Origin: a virus
Virus record (IMG/VR): IMGVR_UViG_3300003321_000136
Location: 1-42,384 of that record
Strand: one strand, 5' to 3'
Length of the DNA stretch: 42,384 nt
Shown here piece after piece: positions 24,021-31,818 of this stretch. The notes beneath the pieces were generated by a model. It ran no database searches, had not been told where the DNA came from, and saw nothing but the letters and a program-made list of their open reading frames with translations. A program made the position numbers and the translations under genes. The stretch's first letter is position 1. Every line of letters begins with the position of its first letter.

Positions 24021-25328
24021 CTATCGCCTCACCATCCAGTCCGCGGGGTTCGTGGTCTTCGGCGCCATACCGACGCTCTGGCGCAGGGGCATACCCGTAC
24101 GCATCATGGAGCCGATCATGGCGTTCTGCTGCTTCCTGGTCGTTGCCTGGGCTCGGTGATGCACCGCCAGAGCCAGAGCACACACACAGTCGTCATGCAG
24201 GCCCTCAGGAGCCGTATACCGAACCCCGGTGCGCGTGTACTCATACTCGAACGTCTCCAGCTCATTGACAATCGGGCCTTCGGGATAGCCGACCTGCCGC
24301 GACTGAATCGCCACGGCCAAGCCTTCCATCAGCATCTGCTTTGACGGGGCCGTGAACTTGAAGCCCTCGTAGGCTGCGCCAGAGGCTTGTAGGGCCTCGA
24401 GGATCGGGTCACCTACTCCGGTACTGTCCACGAGCGCCGGCGTGCGCTGTGTGGCGTTCTGGATGGCTCTGAGCGTGTCCTGCCATGGTCGCTGCCACCG
24501 CTCGAGCCTGCAGGTCTTGCCATGGCTGCAGAGCGCGATGCCTACGGTCCAGTCCTGGGATTTCGCCAGATCCCATCCCCACACTTCTGGCTCGCAGTTT
24601 GTGTGGAGATACTCCACGGCTGCTCGTATGGATGCCAGACCAAACGGATTGCCACCATCGTCGGACGGTTCTGCGGCGTAGAGCTCTTGGAAGACGGCCG
24701 CGGGCAGCTGGGCTCGAGCATCCTCGATTTCATCACGACTGAGGACACCAGCTTCCACAGCGTCAGACGCCGTGATCTTGAAGTACGCCATATCAGGCGC
24801 ACCAGACTCAGCACGTCGCGCCAGGTGATATGCCCAGTTGCGCCGGCCCTTGACGTTGCCAATGACCCGAATAGGTCCTCGAGTGGCAGTGAGTGTGGAC
24901 CTGACGGCATGCCAGGCTTCCTCCTTGCAGCGTGACGCTTCATCGATAACCGCGGCGTAGACGTCCTCGCCATACAAGCTGTCGGGGTTGTCGGCACCCT
25001 TGAACCAGATGGTCGTGCCGTTGGGCAGTGCGATCGTCAGCCGCGATTCGTTCGCGTGGAACATCTCGGCGGGCAGCCCGTGCTTCATGCGCCGAAATGC
25101 AATCTCGGCCTGCAGGTAGATCGGGCTGACCCACCAATACTGCTGCCCGTTACTACCCTGCATAGCTTGCTCGAGCAGCCACACGATGCACGCCACGGTC
25201 TTGCCGCTTTTCGTGCTCGCCTCGATGACGCTGTACCGCTGGTCGTTGAAGACGGCGCGCGTCTGATACTCGGCCATCCACGGCCGGGTGTAGGTCGCCG
25301 AGCTGAGCCTAGTCGCCGTCGCTGGCAT
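24021..25328 (-). CDS. terL: Terminase large subunit
   Basis: This ATPase-nuclease drives DNA packaging. The Walker A is EASTKSGKTVACIVW near the N-terminus, the Walker B is YAAVIDEASRCKEEAW, and the coupling motif is likely IGNVKGRRN. The RNase H-like nuclease has WGWDLAKSQDWTVGIAL, STGVGDPILEAL and the final HDDCVCALALA aspartates. I prefer the ATG at 25328 (435 aa; AAGG six bases upstream) over a TTG at 25361 that would add 11 residues. It overlaps the zinc-ribbon gene by about 20 bases. The length is typical for the family. Confidence 0.93.
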   Translation of the reverse strand: MPATATRLSSATYTRPWMAEYQTRAVFNDQRYSVIEASTKSGKTVACIVWLLEQAMQGSNGQQYWWVSPIYLQAEIAFRRMKHGLPAEMFHANESRLTIALPNGTTIWFKGADNPDSLYGEDVYAAVIDEASRCKEEAWHAVRSTLTATRGPIRVIGNVKGRRNWAYHLARRAESGAPDMAYFKITASDAVEAGVLSRDEIEDARAQLPAAVFQELYAAEPSDDGGNPFGLASIRAAVEYLHTNCEPEVWGWDLAKSQDWTVGIALCSHGKTCRLERWQRPWQDTLRAIQNATQRTPALVDSTGVGDPILEALQASGAAYEGFKFTAPSKQMLMEGLAVAIQSRQVGYPEGPIVNELETFEYEYTRTGVRYTAPEGLHDDCVCALALAVHHRAQATTRKQQNAMIGSMMRTGMPLRQSVGMAPKTTNPADWMVRR

Positions 25329-25512
25329 TGGCAACCTTGGCTTGCTGGTTTCGGAAGCCAACTGTCACACGGCAACGCTCAGAGCAATACTTCTGGCCCA
25401 CCCGCGAAACGATGAACCCGTGATGGCACTCCACACAGATGCCAAGGATTTGAACCGGCACCCCCTGCACTGGCACCTTCAAACGCATACCGCGCCTCAG
25501 CGAACCTGCCAT
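25309..25512 (-). CDS. Zinc-ribbon protein between the terminase subunits
   Basis: The 67-aa product has CVECHHGFIVSRVGQKYCSE followed by RCR, a CxxC...CxxxC zinc ribbon, framed by a hydrophobic beta N-terminus (LKVPVQGVPVQILG) and a polar tail. The ATG overlaps the terS TAA by one base, and its 3' end overlaps terL. Small zinc proteins sometimes sit beside terminases and HNH nucleases in phage packaging modules, but no nuclease residues are present here. Confidence 0.75.
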   Translation of the reverse strand: MAGSLRRGMRLKVPVQGVPVQILGICVECHHGFIVSRVGQKYCSERCRVTVGFRNQQAKVANASDGD

Positions 25513-25874
25513 TACTCAGACTCACCCGCCCGCTGAATCGCGAAGGTGAACAGCGGTGCGCCCGAGTCGTTGTCGTTGCTTAGCGGCTGTGTGGGCTTGC
25601 CCATGACCCGGTCCATCAGGTACTTGCCGGCTTCGCGGTCTGGTGGCCTGGTGTAGATCCGCTCCTGACCGTGGCTATCGCGCTCGCTGACCGTGACGCC
25701 CTCGACCAGCTCGAGCATTCGATCAACGATCATCGGCAGCTTGTCGCGGATCTTTGCCTCTGCCGCGGCAACCGGGCCCAGGGCCTCAGGGCCGAACTTT
25801 CGAGGGCGTCCGGCGCCAGGACGGGCACCGCCACGTCCTGAGTGAATCGGCTGGTCGGAAATCAGAGAATTCAT
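25512..25874 (-). CDS. terS: Terminase small subunit
   Basis: The 120-aa protein opens with SGRGGARPGAGRPRKFG, the basic AT-hook-like lead typical of many small terminases, followed by helices (AAAEAKIRDKLPMIVDRMLELVEG) that should oligomerise, and a DREAGKYLMDRVMGKP helix. It recognises the packaging site and loads TerL. No Shine-Dalgarno is visible: the ATG lies only nine bases beyond the T-run of the upstream terminator. Expression therefore probably depends on antitermination or on a promoter overlapping the terminator. Confidence 0.85.
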   Translation of the reverse strand: MNSLISDQPIHSGRGGARPGAGRPRKFGPEALGPVAAAEAKIRDKLPMIVDRMLELVEGVTVSERDSHGQERIYTRPPDREAGKYLMDRVMGKPTQPLSNDNDSGAPLFTFAIQRAGESE

Positions 25875-25883
25875 TTAGGCAAC

Positions 25884-25919
25884 AAAAAACGGCCCTCGCC
25901 CTGAGATGGGCGGGGCCGT
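25884..25919 (-). terminator. Strong intrinsic terminator between early operon and terS
   Basis: On the minus strand the stem ACGGCCC/GGGCCGT (25889-25895 with 25913-25919) continues with CGCCC/GGGCG (25897-25901 with 25908-25912) after a one-base bulge, around a 6-nt loop, and is followed by TTTTTTG. It should stop early-operon transcripts before the late genes. Confidence 0.85.
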
Positions 25920-25961
25920 GGATTCGCGCTGGTTGGGCGCGGGGCGGTACCGGTGCCGAAG

Positions 25962-25967
25962 ATCATA
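25962..25967 (-). promoter_or_regulatory. Possible late-promoter -10 element upstream of the terminator
   Basis: TATGAT on the minus strand lies between the stop of the 70-aa gene and the terminator, and would give a short leader containing that terminator, an arrangement like lambda PR'-tR'. No clear -35 is found, as expected for an activator- or antiterminator-dependent promoter, so support is weak. Confidence 0.3.
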
Positions 25968-25976
25968 GCGCATCGG

Positions 25977-26189
25977 CTACTGGGTCGCGCGAGCAGCAAT
26001 GTATTCGTCCGTGTACCCCTCAAGGCAGTAGCACCCGTGGTTCTTGCCGCCGAACATCGCCCTATACCTAGCGGGCATCGGCAAGTCCCGCGGCGCTGGC
26101 ACTGCAAATCCGCCAGTGTTGTAGTGCGGCCCGCCACCCATGCAGATCCCCAGGTGTTTCGGGTGGCCGCAACGACAGTTTTCGCTCAT
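25977..26189 (-). CDS. Small Cys/His-rich protein at the end of the early operon
   Basis: The 70-aa product begins MSENCRCGHPKHLGICMGG and later has HGCYCLEGYTDEY, giving five cysteines and several histidines that could bind one or two zinc ions. The ATG has GAGGGG at good spacing. It is the last early gene before the terminator. Function unknown; small zinc proteins at this place may be nucleic-acid-binding regulators, possibly of late transcription. Confidence 0.7.
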   Translation of the reverse strand: MSENCRCGHPKHLGICMGGGPHYNTGGFAVPAPRDLPMPARYRAMFGGKNHGCYCLEGYTDEYIAARATQ

Positions 26190-26213
26190 GGCAATTCCCC
26201 TCGCTGTTGAAAT

Positions 26214-26417
26214 CTACGCCGCATCGCAGTCAGGCGCTTCCGTCTTGCCCTGCTGGACCAGGTAGCGGACATGGTTGGCGCCGACGAAGAACGTCACCGA
26301 GCCGACGAACTCCTGGTCCTCGACCTCGGGCAGCTGCTGCAGGGTCAGCAGCATCCGAAGCCGTCGCTTGCCCAGGTTCAGCGCCTGCCGCAGCTCGGCA
26401 TACGTCGGCATGGTCAC
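26214..26417 (-). CDS. Unrecognised small early protein
   Basis: The 67-aa product has an N-terminal helical hairpin (YAELRQALNLGKRRLRMLLTLQ) and a strand-rich C-terminus (EFVGSVTFFVGANHVRYLVQ). The GTG at 26417 forms a GTGA overlap with the upstream stop, and an in-frame ATG lies two codons downstream. The helix-turn pattern could be DNA-binding, but no clear HTH is scored by eye. Confidence 0.6.
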   Translation of the reverse strand: MTMPTYAELRQALNLGKRRLRMLLTLQQLPEVEDQEFVGSVTFFVGANHVRYLVQQGKTEAPDCDAA

Positions 26418-26653
26418 CCCCGCTCAGGCTCCGTGAGGGCGGCCTTGATTTCGCAGTGTAGATCATGTGGCTCAGACTGCTTCGCGAAGCACCAAGGGCA
26501 ATCTCGCCCTGAGGGATGCTCCAGGAGTTCCAAGAGCCTCTTGTACCGGTCGCGCTCACGGGTGACTCGCTCAAGGTCGGCCTGCAAGTCCCGAAGGCGA
26601 GCACCGAGTTCAAACTCAAACTCAAGATGCTGCGCGATGGTCATGTCGCTCAC
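26414..26653 (-). CDS. Coiled-coil plus zinc-knuckle early protein
   Basis: The 79-aa product has an N-terminal coiled coil (LRDLQADLERVTRERDRYKR) followed by CPWCFAKQSEPHDLHCEIKA, a plausible CxxC...H...C zinc site. The GTG at 26653 is chosen because its GTGA overlaps the stop of the 42-aa gene; MTIAQHL three codons on is an alternative start. The role is unknown; this domain pair appears in small phage proteins that bind nucleic acid or act as adaptors. Confidence 0.62.
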   Translation of the reverse strand: MSDMTIAQHLEFEFELGARLRDLQADLERVTRERDRYKRLLELLEHPSGRDCPWCFAKQSEPHDLHCEIKAALTEPERG

Positions 26654-26778
26654 GCCTTCCGCTCTCCCTGCTGCGCGGCCTGCCGCAACAGCCAAGCCCC
26701 AATGGAACACAACGCAAACGGGTGCTCGCGGCACTGGCGACAGAGAGCCAGATGGTCGTGAAACTCATCGGTCTGCAT
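26650..26778 (-). CDS. 42-residue zinc-finger-like protein
   Basis: The product begins MQTDEFHDHLALCRQCREHP, with a CRQC pair, a histidine and a third cysteine, followed by a helix. It starts eight bases after the upstream stop and its TGA overlaps the next GTG (GTGA). The pattern resembles the short zinc proteins common in actinophage early regions; function not known. Confidence 0.55.
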   Translation of the reverse strand: MQTDEFHDHLALCRQCREHPFALCSIGAWLLRQAAQQGERKA

Positions 26779-26786
26779 CTCAAGCC

Positions 26787-27206
26787 CTACCGATCTGGCC
26801 ATTCGCCGGTCTCATACCCATGCTGGACTTCGTCGTCACTGAGCGCGCGGGTGAACACCTTGACATCCATGACGTCGGTTAGTGCCTGCTGCTCAGTGTT
26901 GCTGCGGTCGAGGGCTTCACGAAGCATCTCAGCACACGCGCGCAGCGCTTGGTTCGTCGCATCGGCACGCTCCGACTTGTATTCGTTGGCTATGTCGGAT
27001 TGCCTCAGAGCCATATCGACCCACCTGTCCGGCAATTCCCGTACTTCAGCGATCACCCGGTCCTGAGCAGCGATGCGGGCCTGAGCTTCGGCCAGTTGCT
27101 GATCCAGTTGCTCGATCAGCAGGTTCCGTAGTGCGATGCTTACGGCATCGTCATGACGCTCGCTCGCCTCACTGGCGGCTTGTGGTTCAGCGGTCCGATC
27201 GGTCAT
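26787..27206 (-). CDS. Unrecognised helical early protein
   Basis: The 139-aa product starts at the ATG at 27206, overlapping the nuclease stop (ATGA). It is dominated by long helices (RNLLIEQLDQQLAEAQARIA, then RADATNQALRACAEMLREAL) and ends with an acidic HGYETGEWPDR tail. A dimeric coiled coil is likely. No family recognised; adjacency to the Cas4-like nuclease hints at a replication or recombination accessory role. Confidence 0.6.
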   Translation of the reverse strand: MTDRTAEPQAASEASERHDDAVSIALRNLLIEQLDQQLAEAQARIAAQDRVIAEVRELPDRWVDMALRQSDIANEYKSERADATNQALRACAEMLREALDRSNTEQQALTDVMDVKVFTRALSDDEVQHGYETGEWPDR

Positions 27207-27886
27207 GCGACGCCCTCCTGGTGTTTCTTGCAGGTACAGCCGAATTGCTGATCCTCGATCAGCCGATGAATCTCGCGAATGCGGTCGAGCGTTGCTTCGA
27301 TCTGCTCGGGTGTCCTGGTGCCGTCGACCAGCTGCAGCCCGCCCGCGTTCCGCGGCAGGCCGCAGAACATAAACCGATCCGGGTATTCGCCGTAATGGTC
27401 GGCGTGCGCCAGCGAGTACAGCACTGGCTGAAATGGCTCCCGGTCTGCCTTGTCCGCGGCCAGCTTGAATGCCGCCATTTTGAAGTCCCACACTTCATGG
27501 TCGTTGGACAGATCGAGCAATCCAGTAAACGGGATGTTGATGCCCGGGATGATCATCCAGAAATGCCGCTCGGGGATACCGACCAGCCCTAATTCGCGCA
27601 CCATTTCAATCAATTCGAGCCCGCGGGATAGGCCTGCATCGGGCATGGAAACGCCCGCCTCGGCAAGCAGTTTTTTGGCGTTGTACCAGTACCGGATATA
27701 CGCCAGCTCGTAGTCCTGCCCGTTGTAGTGGGCCTCGAGCCCAGCGTGTACCGCCTTGCCCAGCCACTGTTCCCAGCCTGGCTGCTCGGGCAGCTTGAGC
27801 ACATACCGCTCGGCGTAGGCCGCCGGGCAGCGGTCGTACAGTGCCAGTCGCGAGGCCGACAGGTAGGGCGGGCGGTGCTCAGGCAT
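27203..27886 (-). CDS. Cas4/RecB-like PD-(D/E)XK nuclease
   Basis: The 227-aa protein shows the Cas4/RecB layout: SASRLALYDRCPAAYAERY with Cys20, GKAVHAGLE with His47, GLLDL with Asp125, EVWDFKMA with Asp134 and Lys136, and a C-terminal CTCKKH (Cys217, Cys219). The N- and C-terminal cysteines could hold an iron-sulfur cluster as in Cas4 and AddB. Such phage enzymes are usually 5'-3' exonucleases feeding recombination-dependent replication. It lies next to the primase-helicase across the repeat-rich segment. Confidence 0.8.
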   Translation of the reverse strand: MPEHRPPYLSASRLALYDRCPAAYAERYVLKLPEQPGWEQWLGKAVHAGLEAHYNGQDYELAYIRYWYNAKKLLAEAGVSMPDAGLSRGLELIEMVRELGLVGIPERHFWMIIPGINIPFTGLLDLSNDHEVWDFKMAAFKLAADKADREPFQPVLYSLAHADHYGEYPDRFMFCGLPRNAGGLQLVDGTRTPEQIEATLDRIREIHRLIEDQQFGCTCKKHQEGVA

Positions 27887-27911
27887 CGTTTTTCCACACC
27901 CCTGCCGTCAG

Positions 27912-28022
27912 CTCTGGACACTGACACGTCCTCCCCCCCTTTAGGGGGGGACGTGTCCAGAGTTTCGCTGTCCAGAGTTTGAGATTGAGCGTGTCCAATG
28001 GACACAGTGGACTGTCCAGAGT
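27912..28022. repeat. TGTCCA iteron cluster with hairpin, candidate replication origin
   Basis: TGTCCAGAGT occurs at 27954-27963, 27969-27978 and 28013-28022, with an inverted copy of its first nine bases at 27912-27920. Two palindromes carry the same core: GTGTCCA-A-TGGACAC (27991-28005) and TGGAC-T-GTCCA (28008-28018). Between the outer copies lies a strong hairpin: GACACGT/ACGTGTC (27923-27929 with 27951-27957) capped by C7/G7 around a TTTA loop. The cluster fills the gap between primase-helicase and nuclease genes, a natural place for an iteron origin. An operator for the downstream genes is the main alternative. Confidence 0.6.
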
Positions 28023-29983
28023 CATCCGAAGATCCCAGGCGCCCCGGAGGCAGCCGAAAAACGAGCGTCGCTGGTCGACCCAGACCGCTCGACCCAGCCC
28101 AGCGCGACCAGCCGCGAAAGGGCTCGCTGGGCCGTCTTGTCCTTGATGTGGGCCAGCTCGCAGATGTCGTGTTTGCTGAGGGGTTTACCGAAGCTGTTAT
28201 TGATTACCCTCATGACGGAAGACTCGCTGTCGGTCAGTTTCGGCTTACCAGTTTTCAGGCTGAACCCTTCGCTGCCGTCGAAGTGAATGCTGATCGGTGT
28301 TTGTTCCTCACCGCGAAACTTGGGGAACGTCATGAACGCCTGGTCCCGAATCGTGCCACTCAGGTGAATCATGACGTCACTGATAGCTGACTTTGTTCTG
28401 CCGCCATAGAGCGTATCAATGGGGTCTACGGGCTGCATTGTTCCCGTCGGTTTGCGCGTGTGGTCGATGACGATATTCGACATCTTCATGGTCAGCGTCC
28501 ACTGCAGCAGTCGAGACAGGGGCTCCAGTTCCTTGCTGCTGAACTTTTCAGACGGGACCAATCGCTCACAGGCGTCAAGCCCCAGAACCAGCGGCTGCCA
28601 GGGAGCCTTGGCGACCATTGCCTGCACCTGAGCAACGCCAGCGTCATCCATCAGCCGTATGCCCTTGACGCGGTTGGTCAGGAAGGGGATGGTGTCCACG
28701 TCGATGTCGTAGATGTCGGCCAGCATCTCCACGTAGTCGGAGATGACCGAATCGGGCGAGTCCTCTTCGATCAACAGGACGGGCCCATGGACCAGCTTGC
28801 GTCCACAGAACGTGTCCTTGCTGCTGTCCGCAATGTGCATCAGCGCAGCCAGCCAGAACAGCGTCTTGCCCGCCCCAGGGCCCGAGTAGACCCAATGGGT
28901 ACGCATCTCCCACAACATGCCCTCGGCCAGCTGGCGGCCGTGATCGGGCGCCGCCCGCACGACTTCGCCCAGCGTCCGCCATGGCGATTCTTCGACGACC
29001 TCCCCCGTCGCCGGATCAACGGTGTATGACGGCGCGGCTACGCTGCCGCCCGGAATGACCAGGTGCAAGCCTGCGCCGGGCCCGCTGTAAAACTCTGTCT
29101 TGCCCTCGAGCGCTTTGCCGATGGTGGAGTCGCGGTAATCAGCCCGCTCCCACTTGTCGCGCATCAGCCCGCTCGAGCGGAACAGGCTGTCCAGCCTCGC
29201 GGGGTCTGGCCCGGTCCAGAACGACAGGTGGTTGACCAGCGCGAGGTCGGCCTCCGACTGGCTGTGGTATTGCCCGCTCCAGTCTCCATTCCAGAGCGCC
29301 CAGAATGCCGTGCCGTTGGCCGCGTTGCGCGCTCGCTCGATCAGCTCGCTATCGCTCAGGGCCAGCGGAGAGCGCTGTACGAGGGCCGTCGGCCGCTGCT
29401 GGACGACCGGGCCAAAGACTTCCTCGTGCCACACGCTGAGCTCGTCTGAGCGGTCGTAGATGGCGTCTGGCGTGCCGGGCAGCCGATTGCCCGTGATCGT
29501 CAGAAACCGCGCCTGGCTGTAGATCTCGAGCGGCCCTTTGCGGCGCCCGTGTGGCGGCAGGGTTCCGCGAATGAAGATCCGTAGCCCGGTCTGCGACGGG
29601 CTGATTTCGGTGTAGCTGTTGAGCCGATCGACGATCTGCCTGGCCCACGTCTGGATTGCGCCGGAGTCCCGGTCGCGGCACTTGTCCAGGTCGACGCCGA
29701 CATACGGATCGTCCGGCGACAGGACGTAGCCGATGCCGTCGAGCTGCGCTGAGCCGTGATACGTGCTCAGCGCTTCGCTGTAGCTCGCCCAGGTGTGCGG
29801 GTCAGTCGAGGATGCCCGTTGCCCCGTACGCGGGTTGTACGGCACTTTGGTTGGCTTCTGAGTGCCGTCCCGGTCGGCGCGCAGCTCGAGCCGCCACACG
29901 ACCCATTGGGGTCGTGCGGCGAGCTCCGACGGGGCGCTCGGCCCCGTCGGCTGACTGAACCAATTACCAGGGGAGGCTGACAC
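28022..29983 (-). CDS. Primase-polymerase fused to RecA-like replicative helicase
   Basis: The 653-aa protein begins with an AEP-type prim-pol domain (about 20-185; PYVGVDLDKCRD with Asp98 and Asp100, EIYSQARFLTITGNRL). It continues with a helix-bundle domain resembling that of the NrS-1 phage polymerase (about 215-290; NGDWSGQYHSQSEADLAL, FRSSGLMRDKW). A RecA/AAA-25 helicase follows, with Walker A GPGAGKT (368-374) and Walker B LVLGLDACE, then a winged-helix-like end (KPLSKHDICELAHIKDKTAQ). It should unwind the origin and synthesise primers, possibly longer strands. The GTG start overlaps the upstream gene by 20 bases. Confidence 0.87.
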   Translation of the reverse strand: MSASPGNWFSQPTGPSAPSELAARPQWVVWRLELRADRDGTQKPTKVPYNPRTGQRASSTDPHTWASYSEALSTYHGSAQLDGIGYVLSPDDPYVGVDLDKCRDRDSGAIQTWARQIVDRLNSYTEISPSQTGLRIFIRGTLPPHGRRKGPLEIYSQARFLTITGNRLPGTPDAIYDRSDELSVWHEEVFGPVVQQRPTALVQRSPLALSDSELIERARNAANGTAFWALWNGDWSGQYHSQSEADLALVNHLSFWTGPDPARLDSLFRSSGLMRDKWERADYRDSTIGKALEGKTEFYSGPGAGLHLVIPGGSVAAPSYTVDPATGEVVEESPWRTLGEVVRAAPDHGRQLAEGMLWEMRTHWVYSGPGAGKTLFWLAALMHIADSSKDTFCGRKLVHGPVLLIEEDSPDSVISDYVEMLADIYDIDVDTIPFLTNRVKGIRLMDDAGVAQVQAMVAKAPWQPLVLGLDACERLVPSEKFSSKELEPLSRLLQWTLTMKMSNIVIDHTRKPTGTMQPVDPIDTLYGGRTKSAISDVMIHLSGTIRDQAFMTFPKFRGEEQTPISIHFDGSEGFSLKTGKPKLTDSESSVMRVINNSFGKPLSKHDICELAHIKDKTAQRALSRLVALGWVERSGSTSDARFSAASGAPGIFG

Positions 29984-30569
29984 CAGCTGGCGCCTGTGGG
30001 GCTGCAGCCGCTACGGGCTCTGGGGGTGGCGCCGCCTGCACGGGCGGGATAGCGGCCGACTGTGGCATCGGTGCAGCGGCTGGTGTTGCCCGCGGCCCGA
30101 GCTTCATGATCTTCAGTCGTACGCCTGGGTCCTGGCCGTCTTCGCCGCCGACCTGCTTTTCCTCGAACAGCGCCACGGCGACTTTGCCGACCAGGTGTCT
30201 AGGCAGATCGCCTTTGATCTGGTCAAGCTCTTCATCGGTCAGAACGCGGCCGAGTAGCGCTTCGGTCCACAGCCGCGCGGTTGCTGTTTGGCCGCCAGCC
30301 CGTTTCGGCTTGCCGAGCTTGCTGCTGGTGTAGTCGAAGTGCAGGAACGGCTGGCCCGCGGTGTCGAGCACCGGCTCACCGGTTTCCGTGGCCATCTGGA
30401 ACTTCCACAAGATGCGGTGTGTCGGATTCTTCGGGTCGTCGCCCGGTTGGGGGAATCGGGACGGCCCCAGGTCGACCAGCTCCTGAACGCGCAGCAGGTA
30501 GCGCTTGAGCGGATCGATTGGCGTGGCGGGCGGGGTATAGGTGACGGTGCTGATTGGAGACTGGAACAT
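29964..30569 (-). CDS. Possible single-stranded DNA-binding protein
   Basis: The 201-aa protein has a beta-rich core (HRILWKFQM, FLHFDYTSSKLG, GKVAVALFEEKQVGG, VRLKIMKLGP) and a long Pro/Ala-rich disordered tail ending in VSLPW. An OB-like core with a flexible tail, placed between RusA and the primase-helicase, suggests an SSB or annealing cofactor. The tail lacks the acidic DDDIPF-type end of bacterial SSB. The assignment is inference; the gene itself is secure. Confidence 0.72.
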   Translation of the reverse strand: MFQSPISTVTYTPPATPIDPLKRYLLRVQELVDLGPSRFPQPGDDPKNPTHRILWKFQMATETGEPVLDTAGQPFLHFDYTSSKLGKPKRAGGQTATARLWTEALLGRVLTDEELDQIKGDLPRHLVGKVAVALFEEKQVGGEDGQDPGVRLKIMKLGPRATPAAAPMPQSAAIPPVQAAPPPEPVAAAAPQAPAGVSLPW

Positions 30570-30580
30570 GGTGTTGTGTC

Positions 30581-31006
30581 TCAGTAGGCGTCTGTCTGGC
30601 CGGACGCATTAGCCGCTATCTGGTCGTTCACCGCTTCGTACTCGAATTCCAGAATGAGCGCGCGTCTCCCTTTCTCGACGACCATCTCGACGCGCTCCTG
30701 TCGCAGATGGTCAGAATCGTCAGCTTCGAGATAGCCGGCTTTCACCAGGCCGTCGCGGACGGCCTTCATAACGCCGGTAGCAAAGTTGTCGTCATCCCGG
30801 TTTCGCTTGACCGGGAAGACGAATGTCGGTCGGAGCGTCACCATGCCGCGCATGGGTTGCAGGTCGAACCGCGCCAGGACTTTGACGTGCTCATGCACGC
30901 CCTTTCGGGCGCGTGCCTTCGCCATATGATGGGCAGTCCCGTTCGGCGATAACGTCCGTGCGACATCAGGCCGCGGAAAGTTGTTGAGCGTGAGGGTTTG
31001 CTTCAT
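30581..31006 (-). CDS. rusA: RusA-family Holliday junction resolvase
   Basis: The 141-aa product carries the RusA signature: NRDDDNFATGVMKAVRDGLV followed by EADDSDHL, giving the acidic metal-binding cluster (Asp71-73, Asp85, Asp96-97) and Lys81. RusA-type enzymes are dimers that cut branched DNA; phages use them to resolve recombination intermediates before packaging. The start at 31006 lies just after the stop of the PP-loop enzyme. The length fits the family. Confidence 0.88.
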   Translation of the reverse strand: MKQTLTLNNFPRPDVARTLSPNGTAHHMAKARARKGVHEHVKVLARFDLQPMRGMVTLRPTFVFPVKRNRDDDNFATGVMKAVRDGLVKAGYLEADDSDHLRQERVEMVVEKGRRALILEFEYEAVNDQIAANASGQTDAY

Positions 31007-31008
31007 CG

Positions 31009-31818
31009 TCACGTCCAGCAGTAGCCGCTCGTGCAAGCGGCATCCTGGTCGTCGAACATCGCCGATTGCTCTGCCCCTTCCGGGATGGCCACGTCTAGCG
31101 GCTTGAGCCGATCTGTAAGCCACAAGCGGCTTTTGCCGAGTCGGTCGCGTTTCGCGTTTACTTCCTGCTCCAGCGCCACGGCTCGCTGGAACATCTCTGG
31201 CTCCCGCAACCGCATCGTTGCCCACGTCTGCCGGGAATGGAACGGGCAGAACCAGCACGAGCTCTTCGGCGCTGGCGGCAACCCTTCCTCGGCCACGATC
31301 CTCAAGCAGTCGGCAACCGTGATCTTCTTGTCGATCAACGGGAACACCTTCTGGAAGGTCATGCCGTCGACCGTTGTTTCGGACGTCGACATACGGTGTA
31401 CTTCGTCCCATGAGATGCCCAGCCCAACCTCCCACGGCTGCGGCCATTTGAGGGTCTTTCCGAGATAGCGGGCGACAGGCCGGATTTTCCAGTCGTACGT
31501 ACACTGCCGATTCGCCGGCGCACCGCTATCATTCATCCGCATCGGGATCGGTACGCCTGTTCGGTCACGATGAACCTGCGCGAGCAGATCTGGGTCGCGC
31601 CCGTCGCGGTACTCGCGCTGCACCGTGACCAGCTGGATACCGTGATGCTCGGCGTATGGCCGGGCAACCTCGCTCACGTATTCCAGCGTCGCGGGGTTTT
31701 CCGCTTTGTCCCCAACGTTGGCCCAGACGAAGCAATCAGCGTCCATCTCGCCGCGAGCAGCAAGTACCAGCGCAGCCATTGACTGTCGCCCGCCGCCGAA
31801 GCTGAAGGCGCGATTCAC
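31009..31818 (-). CDS. PP-loop ATP pyrophosphatase, PAPS reductase-like
   Basis: The 269-aa protein starts MNRAFSFGGGRQSMAALVLA, whose SFGGGRQS is the ATP-binding PP-loop of the adenine nucleotide alpha-hydrolase superfamily, and has SSCWFCPFHSRQTWATMRLR, a conserved Cys-containing motif of PAPS-reductase-like and DndC-like proteins. Phage members of this group are common; roles in thiolation or DNA modification have been suggested, but no dnd or other modification genes are present here. The GTG start at 31818 forms a GTGA overlap with the zinc-ribbon gene. Confidence 0.82.
   Translation of the reverse strand: MNRAFSFGGGRQSMAALVLAARGEMDADCFVWANVGDKAENPATLEYVSEVARPYAEHHGIQLVTVQREYRDGRDPDLLAQVHRDRTGVPIPMRMNDSGAPANRQCTYDWKIRPVARYLGKTLKWPQPWEVGLGISWDEVHRMSTSETTVDGMTFQKVFPLIDKKITVADCLRIVAEEGLPPAPKSSCWFCPFHSRQTWATMRLREPEMFQRAVALEQEVNAKRDRLGKSRLWLTDRLKPLDVAIPEGAEQSAMFDDQDAACTSGYCWT

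Noticed and set aside
30581-31504. 307-codon frame for the RusA gene
   Set aside because: The first part is an Arg-rich shadow of the PP-loop gene; RusA homology begins at the ATG at 31006.
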